From NCBI GenBank assembly GCA_021801255.1, contig JAJYYH010000044.1:1-45805 (forward strand): a DNA stretch of 45,805 nt, given 5' to 3'. The position numbers and the translations under genes are program-made. The stretch's first letter is position 1. Each line of letters begins with the position of its first letter. Under the pieces are notes generated by a model, which was given only the letters and a program-made list of their open reading frames with translations, did no database searches and was not told the origin of the DNA. The DNA is from Pseudomonadota bacterium. Its GTDB lineage: Bacteria; Pseudomonadota; Alphaproteobacteria; Acetobacterales; Acetobacteraceae. Of the stretch, positions 18,788-28,388 are shown piece by piece.

Positions 18788-19384
18788 ATGATCCTGTTGG
18801 TCGACAATTACGACAGCTTCACTTTCAATCTGGTTCACTTCCTCGGCGATCTTGGCGCCGCCTGCACGGTGCACCGCAATGACGCCATCACTGTGGCCGA
18901 GGCGCTGGCGCTGGCGCCCGAGGCGATCGTGCTCTCGCCGGGGCCCTGCACGCCTTCCGAGGCTGGTATCTGCCTCGATCTCATTATCGCCGCCGCGCCA
19001 GGTATCCCGATCCTCGGCGTCTGCCTCGGCCATCAGGCGATCGGCCAGGCTTTTGGCGGCGAGGTGGTGCGCGCGCCGGCCCCGGTACATGGCAAGACCA
19101 GCCGCATCAGCCATCAGGGGGGCGATATTTTTGCCGGTCTCGCCAATCCCTTCCTGGCGACCCGTTATCATAGCCTGATCGTCGCGCGGGAAACCCTGCC
19201 CGCGTGCCTGCTCGCCACGGCTTTTACCGAGGATGGGCTGATCATGGGGCTTCGCCACCGCACGCTTCCGGTATTCGGCGTGCAGTTCCATCCCGAGAGC
19301 ATCGCCAGCGAGGGCGGGCACCAGATCCTCGGCAATTTCCTCGCCATTGCCCGCGGCGAGGGCGCGCCGGCTCGCGCCGCGTGA
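18788..19384 (+). CDS. trpG: Anthranilate synthase component II (glutamine amidotransferase)
   Basis: 198-residue class I glutamine amidotransferase supplying ammonia to anthranilate synthase and possibly to aminodeoxychorismate synthase (PabA role). The start [16 protein letters not shown] is diagnostic. The nucleophile Cys is in [15 protein letters not shown] near residue 79, and the His-Glu pair in FHPESIAS near 169. AAGGAG lies 14 bases upstream of the ATG at 18788. trpD follows after 5 bp. Component I (trpE) is not in this window, as often in alphaproteobacteria where it lies elsewhere. Confidence 0.94.
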   Translation: MILLVDNYDSFTFNLVHFLGDLGAACTVHRNDAITVAEALALAPEAIVLSPGPCTPSEAGICLDLIIAAAPGIPILGVCLGHQAIGQAFGGEVVRAPAPVHGKTSRISHQGGDIFAGLANPFLATRYHSLIVARETLPACLLATAFTEDGLIMGLRHRTLPVFGVQFHPESIASEGGHQILGNFLAIARGEGAPARAA

Positions 19385-19389
19385 GATAA

Positions 19390-20406
19390 ATGTCGGCCAA
19401 CCTCAAGCCGGTGTTGGCGCGGCTGGCCGCCGGCGAGACGCTTTCCGAGTCCGAGTCCGAGGCCGCTTTCGGCCTCATCATGTCGGGCGAGGCGACACCG
19501 GCGCAGATCGCTGGCCTTCTGATGGCGATGCGGGTGCGCGGCGAGACGGTGGCTGAGCTGCGCGGCGCGGTGCGGGCGATGCGCGCGCGCATGCTGCGCG
19601 TTCCCGCCCCGTCAGACGCCATCGATGTCTGCGGTACCGGCGGAGACGCCGCGGGCACGCTCAATGTCTCGACCGCCGTCGCCCTGGTTCTCGCCGGCAT
19701 GGGGGTGAAGGTCGCCAAGCACGGCAACCGCGCGCTGAGTTCGAAAAGCGGCGGGGCCGATGTGCTCACCGCGCTTGGCGTCGATGTCGATTTGCCGCCC
19801 GCGCGGCTGCCCGCAGTGATGGCGGAAACCGGGTGCATGTTTCTGTTCGCGCCCAACCACCACGCCGCCTTGCGCCACGCCGCTGGCCCCCGTGTCGAAC
19901 TCGGCACGCGGACGATTTTCAACCTGCTCGGTCCGCTGGCCAACCCGGCCGGCGTGCGCCGCCAATTGATCGGGGTTTTTTCTCCCCTGTGGCTGCGCCC
20001 GATTGCCGAGGCGCTGGCCGGGCTCGGTGCCGAGCGCGTCTGGGTGGTGCATGGCGGCGGGCTGGATGAGTTGTCGCTCGCCGGGGAAAGCCAGGTGGTG
20101 GCGCTGATGGAGGGCGAACTGTCCAGCTTCATCGTGACGCCCGAGGCGGCGGGTCTGGCGCGCGCACCGCTGGCGGCGATCCAAGGCGGCGACGCCGCCG
20201 CCAATGCCGCTGCTCTCCTGGCCTTGCTGGAAGGCGCGCGCGGGCCTTACCGCGATATCGTGCTGCTCAACGCTGCGGCGGCGTTGATCGTGGCCGGGCG
20301 CGCCGCAGCGCTCGCAGAGGGGGCGATAGCGGCGGCACGGGCGATCGACAGCGGCGCGGCGCGCGCGGTTTTGGAGAATCTCCGCGGCGTCGCCGGTCTC
20401 TCTTGA
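19390..20406 (+). CDS. trpD: Anthranilate phosphoribosyltransferase
   Basis: 338 residues, usual length. It transfers the phosphoribosyl group of PRPP to anthranilate. The PRPP-binding [17 protein letters not shown] motif is near residue 79 and [21 protein letters not shown] near 108, both family signatures. [11 protein letters not shown] is near 178 and the metal-binding [10 protein letters not shown] near 220. The start ATG at 19390 lies 5 bp after the trpG stop, so it is almost certainly co-transcribed. No odd features. Confidence 0.96.
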   Translation: MSANLKPVLARLAAGETLSESESEAAFGLIMSGEATPAQIAGLLMAMRVRGETVAELRGAVRAMRARMLRVPAPSDAIDVCGTGGDAAGTLNVSTAVALVLAGMGVKVAKHGNRALSSKSGGADVLTALGVDVDLPPARLPAVMAETGCMFLFAPNHHAALRHAAGPRVELGTRTIFNLLGPLANPAGVRRQLIGVFSPLWLRPIAEALAGLGAERVWVVHGGGLDELSLAGESQVVALMEGELSSFIVTPEAAGLARAPLAAIQGGDAAANAAALLALLEGARGPYRDIVLLNAAAALIVAGRAAALAEGAIAAARAIDSGAARAVLENLRGVAGLS

Positions 20407-20452
20407 CCAGGGCCGCCAGCTTTGCGACGCCTCGCCCGGACAAGGAGAGGGC

Positions 20453-21289
20453 ATGATCATCAGCGTTACAGAAACCGACGTTCTCGCACGCATTTGCGCG
20501 GCAACCCGCGCCGAGGTGGCGCGGCGCAAGGAAGCGACGCCGATCGAGACGCTGAAAGCGCGCCTCGCCGCCCATGGCCCGCCGCGCGGCTTCGGCCGCG
20601 CCCTCAAGGAAAAAATTGCCAAGGGGACGTTTGGTCTGGTTGCCGAGATCAAGCAGGCATCGCCCTCGGGCGGGTTGATCCGCGAGGATTTCTCGCCGCC
20701 CGACCTTGCCCGCGCTTATCAGGCAGGCGGCGCCACCTGTCTCTCGGTGCTCACCGACGCCCCCTATTTCCAGGGTGCCCCGGCGCATCTCAGCGCCGCC
20801 CGGGAAGCGGTCGATCTGCCGGTTTTGCGCAAGGATTTCATCCTTGATCCGTGGCAGGTCTATGAAAGCCGGGCAATGGGGGCGGATTGCATCCTGCTGA
20901 TCCTGGCCGCCCTCGCGGACGCCGAGGCGCGCGAGTTGGAAGCGCTCGCGCGTTCGCTCGACATGGACGTGCTCGCCGAGGTCCACGATGCGAGCGAGCT
21001 GGAGCGGGCGCTCGGGCTGGAGACCGACTTGATCGGCATCAATAATCGTAATCTCAAGACTTTGGAGACCACACTTGAGACCTCGATAACTCTTGCGTCA
21101 CGGATCCCCGCGGAAAAATTCCCGATCGCCGAAAGCGGTATCCGCGAACACGCCGATCTCGAACGTCTCGCCGCATCCGGTGTGCTCTGCTTCCTGGTGG
21201 GTGAGCATCTGCTGCGTCAGGCCGATGTCGCCGCCGCCGCGCGCGCGCTGCTCGGCGGCGGCGCGGCTGGCGGGAGGGCAGGGCGGTGA
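20453..21289 (+). CDS. trpC: Indole-3-glycerol phosphate synthase
   Basis: 278-residue TIM-barrel enzyme closing the indole ring of CdRP. Catalytic Lys residues appear in [11 protein letters not shown] near 65 and LRKDFILDP near 125, with NNRNLKTLE near 195 and PIAESGI near 225. It is monofunctional; there is no TrpF domain. AAGGAG is placed 8 bases upstream of the ATG at 20453. The stop TGA overlaps the GTG start of moaC (GTGA), coupling tryptophan synthesis to molybdenum-cofactor genes, an order common in alphaproteobacteria. Confidence 0.96.
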   Translation: MIISVTETDVLARICAATRAEVARRKEATPIETLKARLAAHGPPRGFGRALKEKIAKGTFGLVAEIKQASPSGGLIREDFSPPDLARAYQAGGATCLSVLTDAPYFQGAPAHLSAAREAVDLPVLRKDFILDPWQVYESRAMGADCILLILAALADAEARELEALARSLDMDVLAEVHDASELERALGLETDLIGINNRNLKTLETTLETSITLASRIPAEKFPIAESGIREHADLERLAASGVLCFLVGEHLLRQADVAAAARALLGGGAAGGRAGR

Positions 21290-21762
21290 GCGGCGAACTC
21301 AGCCATTTTGACGCAGCCGGCCGGGCGGTCATGGTCGATGTCTCGGAAAAACCCATCACGACGCGGCGCGCGACCGCTGCCGCGCGCGTCGTGATGCGGC
21401 CTGCCACCCTTGATCTGATCCGCTCGGGAGGGACGAAAAAGGGCGACGTGCTGGGGGTCGCGCGGCTCGCCGGCATCATGGCCGCCAAGCGCACCGCCGA
21501 GCTGATCCCGCTCTGCCATCCTCTGACGCTATCGGCGGTCGCCGTCGAACTCACCGCCATTTCCCCCGATGCGGTGGAAATCATTGCAACGGTGCGCACC
21601 ACCGGGCCTACGGGGGTGGAGATGGAAGCGCTGACCGCGGCCTCGGTCGCAGCGCTGACCGTCTATGACATGTGCAAGGCGGTGGATCGCGGCATGCGCA
21701 TCGAGGGGCTCCGTCTGATCGAAAAATCGGGTGGGAAATCAGGGGTTTTCCAGCAGACATGA
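21286..21762 (+). CDS. moaC: Cyclic pyranopterin monophosphate synthase
   Basis: 158 residues, standard length. It acts with MoaA in the first step of molybdenum-cofactor synthesis. Signature segments are [13 protein letters not shown] near 66, EMEALTAAS near 112 and [11 protein letters not shown] near 127, which contain the conserved active-site Lys and Asp. The start is a GTG that overlaps the trpC stop, and the end overlaps moeA as ATGA. moaA itself is not in the window. Confidence 0.96.
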   Translation: MSGELSHFDAAGRAVMVDVSEKPITTRRATAAARVVMRPATLDLIRSGGTKKGDVLGVARLAGIMAAKRTAELIPLCHPLTLSAVAVELTAISPDAVEIIATVRTTGPTGVEMEALTAASVAALTVYDMCKAVDRGMRIEGLRLIEKSGGKSGVFQQT

Positions 21763-22964
21763 TGATCAGCGTCGAGGAAGCCCGAGCCCGTATTCTGGCC
21801 GCCTTCGCCGCCACGGGCGGCGAGACCGTGGCGCTGAGCGAGGCTGTCGGGCGGGTCAGCGCCGCGCCGATCGTGGCCCGCCTGACCCAGCCGCCCGCGG
21901 ATGTTTCGGCGATGGATGGCTATGCCGTGCGCGCCGCCGATGGCGTGGCCGGCGCCCGGCTGCGGCTGATCGGCAGCGCCCCGGCGGGTCATCCCTTCGC
22001 CGGAGAGATAGGGCCGGGAGAGAGCGTGCGGATTTTCACCGGCAGTATCGTCCCCGCTGGCGGCGAAGCGGTTTTGCTGCAAGAGGACGCTGCCGAAGCG
22101 GGGGGGATGGTTGAGGTGCGGGAAGCCGTCCGCCCCGGCCAACATATCCGCCGCCAGGGCCAGGATTTTCGTGCCGGGGATGTGGTCATTCCGGCCGCCA
22201 AGCGCCTCACCCCGCGCGATATCGGGCTCGCGGCGGCGGCCAACCACCCCTGGCTCGCGGTCCATCGCGCCCCGCGCGTCGCCATTCTCGCCACCGGCGA
22301 TGAGATCGCGCTGCCCGGCGAGCCCATTCCGCCCGGTGGCATCGTCAGCTCCAACGCCCATGCGCTGGCCGCGCTCGTCCGCCAGCATGGCGGCGTTGCG
22401 GTTATTCTCCCCATCGCGCCGGATGACGCCGCGGCGATCGCCGGCGCTGCCGCGGGCGTCGGCGGGTTCGATCTGCTGCTCACCACCGGGGGGGCGAGCG
22501 TTGGCGCACATGACCTCGTGCAGCCAGCGCTGGCCGCGTGCGGCATGGTGGTCGATTTCTGGCGCATCGCCATGCGGCCGGGCAAGCCCCTGATGTTCGG
22601 CCGGCTCGGCGCGACGCCGGTACTCGGCCTGCCGGGCAACCCAGTTTCGGCCTTTATCTGCGCGGTGCTGTTCCTGCTGCCCGCCCTGACCCGGCTGCGG
22701 GGGCTCGCCGACGCGCCGCTGCCGCGCTGGACAGCGCGCAGCGGAACGGCACTCCGCGCCAATGACCGGCGCTTCGATTTTCTCCGCGCGCGCCTCGAAC
22801 ACAGGCCCGATGGGCTGGTGGCGAGCGCTTTTGCCTCGCAGGATTCGGCGGTGCAGTCCCTCCTTGCCCAGGCGGACGCCCTGATCCTCCGCCCCCCTCA
22901 TGCCCCCGCGCTCGAAGCGGGCGGGGAGGTCGAGATCATCCGGCTTGATTTGGCGGGGGTCTGA
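21759..22964 (+). CDS. moeA: Molybdopterin molybdenumtransferase
   Basis: 401 residues. It inserts molybdate into adenylylated molybdopterin. Family motifs are [12 protein letters not shown] near residue 48, [12 protein letters not shown] near 185, [12 protein letters not shown] near 242 with the catalytic Asp, and [12 protein letters not shown] near 290. I take the ATG at 21759 (MMISVEEAR), which overlaps the moaC stop as ATGA; ATG at 21762 is equally possible, and the frame open from 21672 lies inside moaC. lexA, often next in related genomes, is absent; a convergent hydrolase gene follows 11 bp later. Confidence 0.95.
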   Translation: MMISVEEARARILAAFAATGGETVALSEAVGRVSAAPIVARLTQPPADVSAMDGYAVRAADGVAGARLRLIGSAPAGHPFAGEIGPGESVRIFTGSIVPAGGEAVLLQEDAAEAGGMVEVREAVRPGQHIRRQGQDFRAGDVVIPAAKRLTPRDIGLAAAANHPWLAVHRAPRVAILATGDEIALPGEPIPPGGIVSSNAHALAALVRQHGGVAVILPIAPDDAAAIAGAAAGVGGFDLLLTTGGASVGAHDLVQPALAACGMVVDFWRIAMRPGKPLMFGRLGATPVLGLPGNPVSAFICAVLFLLPALTRLRGLADAPLPRWTARSGTALRANDRRFDFLRARLEHRPDGLVASAFASQDSAVQSLLAQADALILRPPHAPALEAGGEVEIIRLDLAGV

Positions 22965-22975
22965 TTAACCCGCGA

Positions 22976-23641
22976 TCAGGCGAGCCCGCGCAGGAACGGG
23001 TTGTGCTGCCGTTCGGCCCCGATCGTCGAGCCCGGACCATGGCCGCAGAGGAAGGCAAAATCATCGCCGAGGGGGAGGATTTTGCTGGCGATGGCGGCGA
23101 GCAGCTGCTCATGGCTGCCATAGGGGAAGTCGGTGCGGCCGATCGAGCCCTGAAACAGCACATCGCCAAAAATGCCGAACCGCGCCGCGTGGTTGACGAA
23201 CACGACATGGCCGGGCGTGTGGCCGGGGCAGTGCAGCACCGCGAAAGACTGGCCAGCGACCCCGACGCGCTCACCCTCGGTGAGAAAGCGGTCCGGCGTC
23301 ACGTTCTCCATCCCGTCGAGACCGAAGGCGGCGGTCTGGCGGGCGATGCCTTCGAGCAGGAAGGCGTCACGCGCATCGGGCCCGAGGATCGGCACCGCCG
23401 CCCCCGGCCGCGCCGCGTGGAGCGCCCGTTGCAACCCAGCCGCGCCGCCGGCATGGTCGAGATGGCCGTGGGTGAGAAGAATACTCTCGATGGTAACGTC
23501 CAGCTCGGCGATCGCCGCCAGAATGCGCGCGACATCGCCGCCGGGATCGATCACCGCGCCCAGCCTGCTCGCGGGATCATGGAGGATCACGCAATTCTGC
23601 TGAAACGCCGTGACCGGGACGATATGCGCCTTGAGGCCCAT
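22976..23641 (-). CDS. MBL-fold metallo-hydrolase (YcbL/glyoxalase II-like)
   Basis: 221 residues from the ATG at 23641. The binuclear metal site is complete: THGHLDHAGG near residue 57, CPGHTPGH near 140, the GDVLF Asp near 163 and GHGPGSTIG near 200. The GSIGRTDFPYGS stretch is typical of the compact glyoxalase II-like YcbL group, which lacks the C-terminal substrate domain of GloB. The start is chosen because GGAAAGG lies 9 bases upstream and MGLKAHIVPV matches family N-termini; longer starts at 23650 or 23677 are possible. It follows the second hydrolase by 17 bp. The natural thioester substrate is unknown. Confidence 0.88.
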   Translation of the reverse strand: MGLKAHIVPVTAFQQNCVILHDPASRLGAVIDPGGDVARILAAIAELDVTIESILLTHGHLDHAGGAAGLQRALHAARPGAAVPILGPDARDAFLLEGIARQTAAFGLDGMENVTPDRFLTEGERVGVAGQSFAVLHCPGHTPGHVVFVNHAARFGIFGDVLFQGSIGRTDFPYGSHEQLLAAIASKILPLGDDFAFLCGHGPGSTIGAERQHNPFLRGLA

Positions 23642-23658
23642 CGCACGCATCCTTTCCT

Positions 23659-24492
23659 TCAGGCGGCCGCCCGCCACACGTCTCCAGCGCGCCGCACCCG
23701 GCCCTCGACTTCGAGTTTCATGAGATGGGCGAGCACGTTGCGCTCGGCGGCGCGGCGCAGCATCGGGTCGAGCTGGGAATAAAGCGTTTCCATCAGTCGA
23801 TGCGTGCTCGCCGGGCCGCGCTGGAGGGCCTCGGCGATCGCGTTCTCGCGCGCCATGCGGTGCGCCAGGAGATCGCGGACATAGGGGTGCGGGTCGGGCA
23901 GCGCCGGGCCATGGCCGGGCAGATAAAGCGTATCGGGGCGCCCCAGCAGAAGCCGCAGCGAAGCAAAATAGGCCGCCATGTCGCCGCCCGGCGGACTCAC
24001 GATGCTGGTGGACCAGGCCATGACATGATCGGCGCTGAACAGCACGCCGTCGCGCCAGGCGAAGCAGAGATGATCGGCGGCATGGCCGGGCGTGTGGAGA
24101 GCGACGAACCCGGCGATCTCATCGCCATCGGCGAGGCGGATATCGGGGATGAATTCGGGCACCAGGGGGGTATGGAAGGCGGCGACCGGCGCGGACGTCG
24201 CCGCCCGCAGCGCCGCCGTCGCGCCGAGATGGTCGGAATGGGTGTGGCTGAGCAGGATCAGCGCCACCTTGCCCCCGGTCGCGGCAAGGATCGCCGCGAC
24301 ATGGGCGGCGGAGTCAGGGCCAGGATCGAGCACGATGACGCCTCTGCCGTCATGCTCCGAGGGATCGATGAGGAAGGTGTTGGTGCCATGATAGGTCATC
24401 GGGCCGGGATTGGGCGCGACGATGCGGCGGAGGCCGGCCATGATGGGCGAGGCGATGCCGCGCTCGGGCTCGGGTTCGGTCAGAAAAGGCAT
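23659..24492 (-). CDS. MBL-fold hydrolase with C-terminal winged helix (LACTB2-like)
   Basis: 277 residues. Metal ligands are in SHTHSDHLGA near 80, HTPGHAADHL near 132, SADHVM near 152 and LPGHGPALPDP near 192. The last 70 residues form a small helical winged-helix-like domain (RNVLAHLMKLEVEGRVRR), as in LACTB2 relatives, which includes RNA-cleaving and thioester-hydrolysing members. AGGAG is 6 bases before the ATG at 24492. It forms a tandem with the YcbL-like gene and probably a unit with the hydratase and PEP carboxylase genes upstream. The substrate is not inferable. Confidence 0.87.
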   Translation of the reverse strand: MPFLTEPEPERGIASPIMAGLRRIVAPNPGPMTYHGTNTFLIDPSEHDGRGVIVLDPGPDSAAHVAAILAATGGKVALILLSHTHSDHLGATAALRAATSAPVAAFHTPLVPEFIPDIRLADGDEIAGFVALHTPGHAADHLCFAWRDGVLFSADHVMAWSTSIVSPPGGDMAAYFASLRLLLGRPDTLYLPGHGPALPDPHPYVRDLLAHRMARENAIAEALQRGPASTHRLMETLYSQLDPMLRRAAERNVLAHLMKLEVEGRVRRAGDVWRAAA

Positions 24493-24585
24493 GAGTTCTC
24501 CTGGGCGGCGGGGGTTACGGGAGCAGCCTCGCGCGAGACCATTGGCGAAAAGATATGGGCGCGGGCCGCCTACGCCAAGCCGGGA

Positions 24586-25425
24586 TCAGGCCAGCTCCGC
24601 CTCGGCCACCATGCAGGAAGCACCCTCGGCGTCGCGCGATTCGAGATGGATGCCCGCGGCGCTCGGCCAGCCGTGGAGGGCGAGCGAGCGGTCGTGAAAG
24701 GCCGGGCGCTGGCCGCGAAAACGCACCCCCAGAAGGCGCTTCCCAGCGGGCATGTGGCGGCGCAGGAGGTCGGCGAGGAGGCTGGCCTGTAGCGGCCCAT
24801 GGACGACCAGGCCGGGATAGCCTTCGACGCGGGTGGCGTAGTCGAGATCGTAGTGGATGCGATGGCCGTTGCCGGTGAGCGCGGAATAGCGGAACAGCAT
24901 CACCGCGTCCGGCGTGACGGCGCGCGAGAATGCCCCCGCCGGGGGCGGTGGTGCGGCGGCGGCGGGTTTGACCGCGACACCGGCGGTGCCGCGATAGACG
25001 ATATCCTGATCTTCCTCGATCGCCGGGCCGTCGCGGCCGGCGATGACATGGCGGACAGTGACGAAGACCAGCCGGCCGGAGCCGCCGGTTTTTTCCTCGA
25101 TCGCGGTGATCGTGCTGGTGCGGCGCAGCACCTCTCCGGTCATCAGCGGCGCCAGGAAGCGCAGCCGCCCGCCGCCCCACATCCGCCGCGGCAGGTCATG
25201 CACGGGGGGCAGGAAACCGCCGCGCCGGGGATGCCCATCGGGGCCGAGCGCCGATCCCGGCGCCCAGTCCTGGAACAGCATCCAGTGCCAGAGCGGCGGT
25301 AGGACGCCGCCCGGCGCGGCGGTCTCGGGCGCGAGATCAAGGGTTGCGGCCAGGCCCTGGATGCGATGCCGCGAAACATGATCCTCGCGGGTTTCGCTGC
25401 GGCCAAGATACTCGTCATAGGGCAT
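24586..25425 (-). CDS. HTD2/FAS1-like acyl dehydratase (mesaconyl-C4-CoA hydratase-like)
   Basis: 279-residue double hot-dog protein. The N-terminal half (GGVLPPLWHWMLFQD near 39, GGGRLRFLAPLMTGE near 84) and the C-terminal half with HRIHYDLDYATRVEGYPGLVVHGPLQASLL near 190 follow the HTD2 / mesaconyl-C4-CoA hydratase pattern; the D-x-x-Y/HG segment is the hydratase active region. (Only the beginning and end of that segment matter here: HRIHYD and VVHGPL.) AAGGA precedes the ATG at 25425. It lies 28 bp after the PEP carboxylase homologue on the same strand, so a shared C4-CoA pathway is imaginable. The substrate is not established. Confidence 0.75.
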   Translation of the reverse strand: MPYDEYLGRSETREDHVSRHRIQGLAATLDLAPETAAPGGVLPPLWHWMLFQDWAPGSALGPDGHPRRGGFLPPVHDLPRRMWGGGRLRFLAPLMTGEVLRRTSTITAIEEKTGGSGRLVFVTVRHVIAGRDGPAIEEDQDIVYRGTAGVAVKPAAAAPPPPAGAFSRAVTPDAVMLFRYSALTGNGHRIHYDLDYATRVEGYPGLVVHGPLQASLLADLLRRHMPAGKRLLGVRFRGQRPAFHDRSLALHGWPSAAGIHLESRDAEGASCMVAEAELA

Positions 25426-25453
25426 GACCCTGGTCCTTCACGTCGTGCTCGGC

Positions 25454-28261
25454 CTAGCCGAATGCCCCGATTTCGTGGGTGATGGCAACCCCGATCTCTC
25501 GGATCTGGTCGAATAGTTCTGCCATTGGAGCGAAAATCTCGGTGTGTTCGCGCACATAGGCGCGTGGCGCGCGCTCGCCGCGCGGCTCGGCATAGTCGAA
25601 TTCGCTCGCGGGGTCGGGGGAGGGGGGGAAAATTTCCTGCAGGAGGGCGAGTGTCGGCGGAATATCGAGTTGCAGGATGCGCGCCTCGATGGCTTGGCGG
25701 GTCACGCCCTCGCGCGGGGCGAAATCCGGGATCGCGCTCTCCAGCACCCAGAGCCGGCTGATCAGCGCCAGACGCAGTGCGTGCAGGATCACCTCGCGCG
25801 CGGCCATGCGCGGCGCTTCCGGCCAGACCGCCGCGAGCGCCAGGTAATCGGCCTGGAGGCGGCGGAACAGGCGATGGATGACCGCCGTCTGGCCGAGCCG
25901 CTCGACGCCCCGCGCCACCGCCAGCAACGCGGCTCGGCGGCCTTGGGGAAAACGCGACTGCGCCGCGCGGTCGAGCCAGGCGCCGGAATCGAACATCGCG
26001 GTTGTCGCGCGCAGCACGTCGATATCGGAATGCGCCAGCGCGTGCGCCGCGAGGTCGAGGGCGCGGCGGAAGCGCGGGCTCGATTGCCGCATCTCCTCGA
26101 ACGTCTCGGCATGGCGGGCGAGCGCGGCGCCGAGCCCATAGAGCGTATTGGCGCACCAGCCGAGCTGCTGGAGGATGGCGTTGTTGGGAATAGCGCGGAG
26201 CGCCGATGGATGGCTGATGCGCGCCGGCCCGCCGATGCCATCGAGCGCGCGCGCGAGGGGGCGCGAGCCGGTGCGGTCGATCAGCGCCGGACCAAACCCG
26301 CCAAGGAGCGCCGCATAGCCGCGGTCTTCGAGCAATTCGGCCATGCCGGCGCGGATCGTGGCGAAAAAATCGGCGGCGAAATCGGGCTCGGCATAGACCG
26401 GATCGCCGGCCTCGCCGGGCGGCGTGAAGACATGCTCGGCGATGCGCGCGACGCTCGCCAGCGCCAGCTCGGGGGATGCGAACAGCAGATAGCCATCGCC
26501 GCCCTGGAACGAGGTCTCCTGACGTAGCCGGAACCCCGCAGCGCGCAGCGCGCGCCGGCTTTCGGGGGGCGAGAGATAATCGAGGCGGGCCGCGAGGGAG
26601 CCGGGATGGGCGCCGCGGCCGATGCTCTCGCCATGGGTATCGAACAGCACGATCTCGATCTCGCCGAGGCCGTGGCGGGCGAGAATTTCGCCGATCTTGA
26701 GGCGCAGCCGCTCGATCAGATAGCTCGCGGCGAGCTGGCCCACGAAGCGCCCCGAATCGGAATAGCCGAATTGCAGGCAGAGCCGCCCGGTGGCGGTGAG
26801 ATAGGCCCGCCAGTGCGGGCTGCGCAGGGCCTCCTCGATCACCCGCGCGCCGCGTTCCAGCGCCCAGGCGGTCTCGAACAGCGGGCAGATCTCGATATGG
26901 CGCGCGACGCCATGGAGCCGGGCGAGCCAGAGGGCGGCAAGCAGGGTATAGCCGGTCTCGGTCTCGGCGATGAGAAAGCGGATCGGCGTTACCGCGTCGA
27001 TATGCTTGACGATCTCGGCCACCGTCATCATCAGCCGCGCCGCCGAGGCGCGCTCGACCAGCAGCGCCCCGAAATCCACCGGCACCGGCTGCACAGTGTC
27101 GAGAGCAGCATTGATGGCAGCAAGAAGGGCGCGGCGGCGCGAGAGATCATCGGGCGGATCGGTGAGGCCGAGGCGGAGCCGCATGAGATTGTGCAACTGC
27201 GCCGCGTTCAGCCGCACGTGCATGTGCGCGAGGCCGAGCCCGTGCGAGGCGAGGCCGGCGCGGGCCACGGCGAGGCTGATCCGTGCCTCGGGCGGGGCCG
27301 CGGCGATCGCGCTGGCAAAATCGGCGAGCAGCGGCGCCGGGCTGACCAGCGCCGCCTCGCGCTGCGCTACCAGGGCATGGGCGAAGCGGCTCAGCGCCGC
27401 CGGATCGGGCGTGCTCGGCACCAGCGCGACCTGATTGGCAACCGTCGCGCGGGCCTGCTCGATCCGCTGTAGCAGGGGGCGAGCCGCAAGCGGCGGCGCG
27501 GTGCCACAGGCGATCTGGTTTTCGAGCCGCGTGAGCTGCATCTCCTTGAGCGCGAGGCGCAGCCGTAGCATGTCCCACCACTGGATATCGGTCCGCCCGT
27601 CGGTATCGAAGCCGACCCAGCTCGCGAGCACGATCGGCGCGGGGGCAAGGTCGGCCCAGCGATCCGGCCAGGTCTCGCGCGCCGCGCCGAGGAGTGCCGC
27701 GTTGAAGCGGTCGAGCGCGTCGCGGCCATGGCTGATCGCCGCCATCGCCTGGGCGAACTCGCTGGCCAGGGTCTGGGTCTCGGGCGGGCGGTGCGAGGCG
27801 AATGGCGGCGGGGTGGCGCCGCAGGCCATCCCGGCGAGCGCCTGGGCGACCGCGGGGGCAAGCGCGAAGGTCGGGTGCGCGGTGAACACCGCGGCGAATC
27901 CCGCCCGTTCGATGGCGGCGCGGAACACGTTGAACGGCACCGGGCTGTCGTCGGGATCGGGGCGGATCAGCCGACGCGCGAGGTTTTCGAGCACCGCCTC
28001 GGAAGCTTCCCGTGCCGTGCCGCCGACATAGGCGGCAAGCCGCGCCGCGCGATCGGCGAAGGCGGCGTCCCGCAGGCGGGCGACGAGGGCGGCAAGCGAA
28101 GCAGGATCAAGCCTTCCCTGGTCGATGCGGCGGCTGATCGCCAAAGCCAGCGCCAGCACCGGGTTGCCGAACGGCTCCTCGCGCGCGCGGGCGCGAATGT
28201 GTTCGAGCAAGGCGAACAACTCCGCCTCGGGCGCGGCCGGGTCTGCCGATGGATCAACCAT
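25454..28261 (-). CDS. ppc: Divergent phosphoenolpyruvate carboxylase homologue
   Basis: 935 residues, usual PEPC length, and co-linear with the family. Conserved elements include VFTAHPT near residue 128 (catalytic His present), the metal-binding Glu in CPLFET near 455 and Asp in GYSDSGR near 497, HVRLNA (Arg396 equivalent), SIGRG (Arg587 equivalent) and LRAIP (Arg699 equivalent). Strikingly, the FHGRGGS block is FDTHGES, replacing His579 and Arg581. The Lys after YSDS is Arg, and the region after LRAIP lacks the Arg713 equivalent. PEP phosphate binding is therefore altered, and activity needs proof. It may belong to a diverged alphaproteobacterial clade such as that used by serine-cycle methylotrophs; I cannot verify this. 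ATG at 28261 is the first in-frame start. Confidence 0.72.
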   Translation of the reverse strand: MVDPSADPAAPEAELFALLEHIRARAREEPFGNPVLALALAISRRIDQGRLDPASLAALVARLRDAAFADRAARLAAYVGGTAREASEAVLENLARRLIRPDPDDSPVPFNVFRAAIERAGFAAVFTAHPTFALAPAVAQALAGMACGATPPPFASHRPPETQTLASEFAQAMAAISHGRDALDRFNAALLGAARETWPDRWADLAPAPIVLASWVGFDTDGRTDIQWWDMLRLRLALKEMQLTRLENQIACGTAPPLAARPLLQRIEQARATVANQVALVPSTPDPAALSRFAHALVAQREAALVSPAPLLADFASAIAAAPPEARISLAVARAGLASHGLGLAHMHVRLNAAQLHNLMRLRLGLTDPPDDLSRRRALLAAINAALDTVQPVPVDFGALLVERASAARLMMTVAEIVKHIDAVTPIRFLIAETETGYTLLAALWLARLHGVARHIEICPLFETAWALERGARVIEEALRSPHWRAYLTATGRLCLQFGYSDSGRFVGQLAASYLIERLRLKIGEILARHGLGEIEIVLFDTHGESIGRGAHPGSLAARLDYLSPPESRRALRAAGFRLRQETSFQGGDGYLLFASPELALASVARIAEHVFTPPGEAGDPVYAEPDFAADFFATIRAGMAELLEDRGYAALLGGFGPALIDRTGSRPLARALDGIGGPARISHPSALRAIPNNAILQQLGWCANTLYGLGAALARHAETFEEMRQSSPRFRRALDLAAHALAHSDIDVLRATTAMFDSGAWLDRAAQSRFPQGRRAALLAVARGVERLGQTAVIHRLFRRLQADYLALAAVWPEAPRMAAREVILHALRLALISRLWVLESAIPDFAPREGVTRQAIEARILQLDIPPTLALLQEIFPPSPDPASEFDYAEPRGERAPRAYVREHTEIFAPMAELFDQIREIGVAITHEIGAFG

Positions 28262-28335
28262 GCGGGACTATTGTGCACGTGCGAAAGCACGACGCAACGC
28301 CGTTTCGCCGGCGCTTTTCCAAATGCGACCGGGGC

Positions 28336-28369
28336 GCGGGCCACGCTGCGCCTGCGCGGCGTGGCCCGC
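28336..28369 (-). terminator. Strong hairpin after the SYLF lipoprotein gene
   Basis: Perfect 11-bp arms, GCGGGCCACGC at 28336-28346 and GCGTGGCCCGC at 28359-28369, with a further GCGC pair in the loop. It starts 20 bp past the stop of the SYLF gene and ends 75 bp before the PEP carboxylase homologue starts. There is no U-tract, so it is a probable transcript end or stability hairpin rather than a classical terminator. Confidence 0.6.
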
Positions 28370-28388
28370 TCTCGACCTGATTAGGCGA

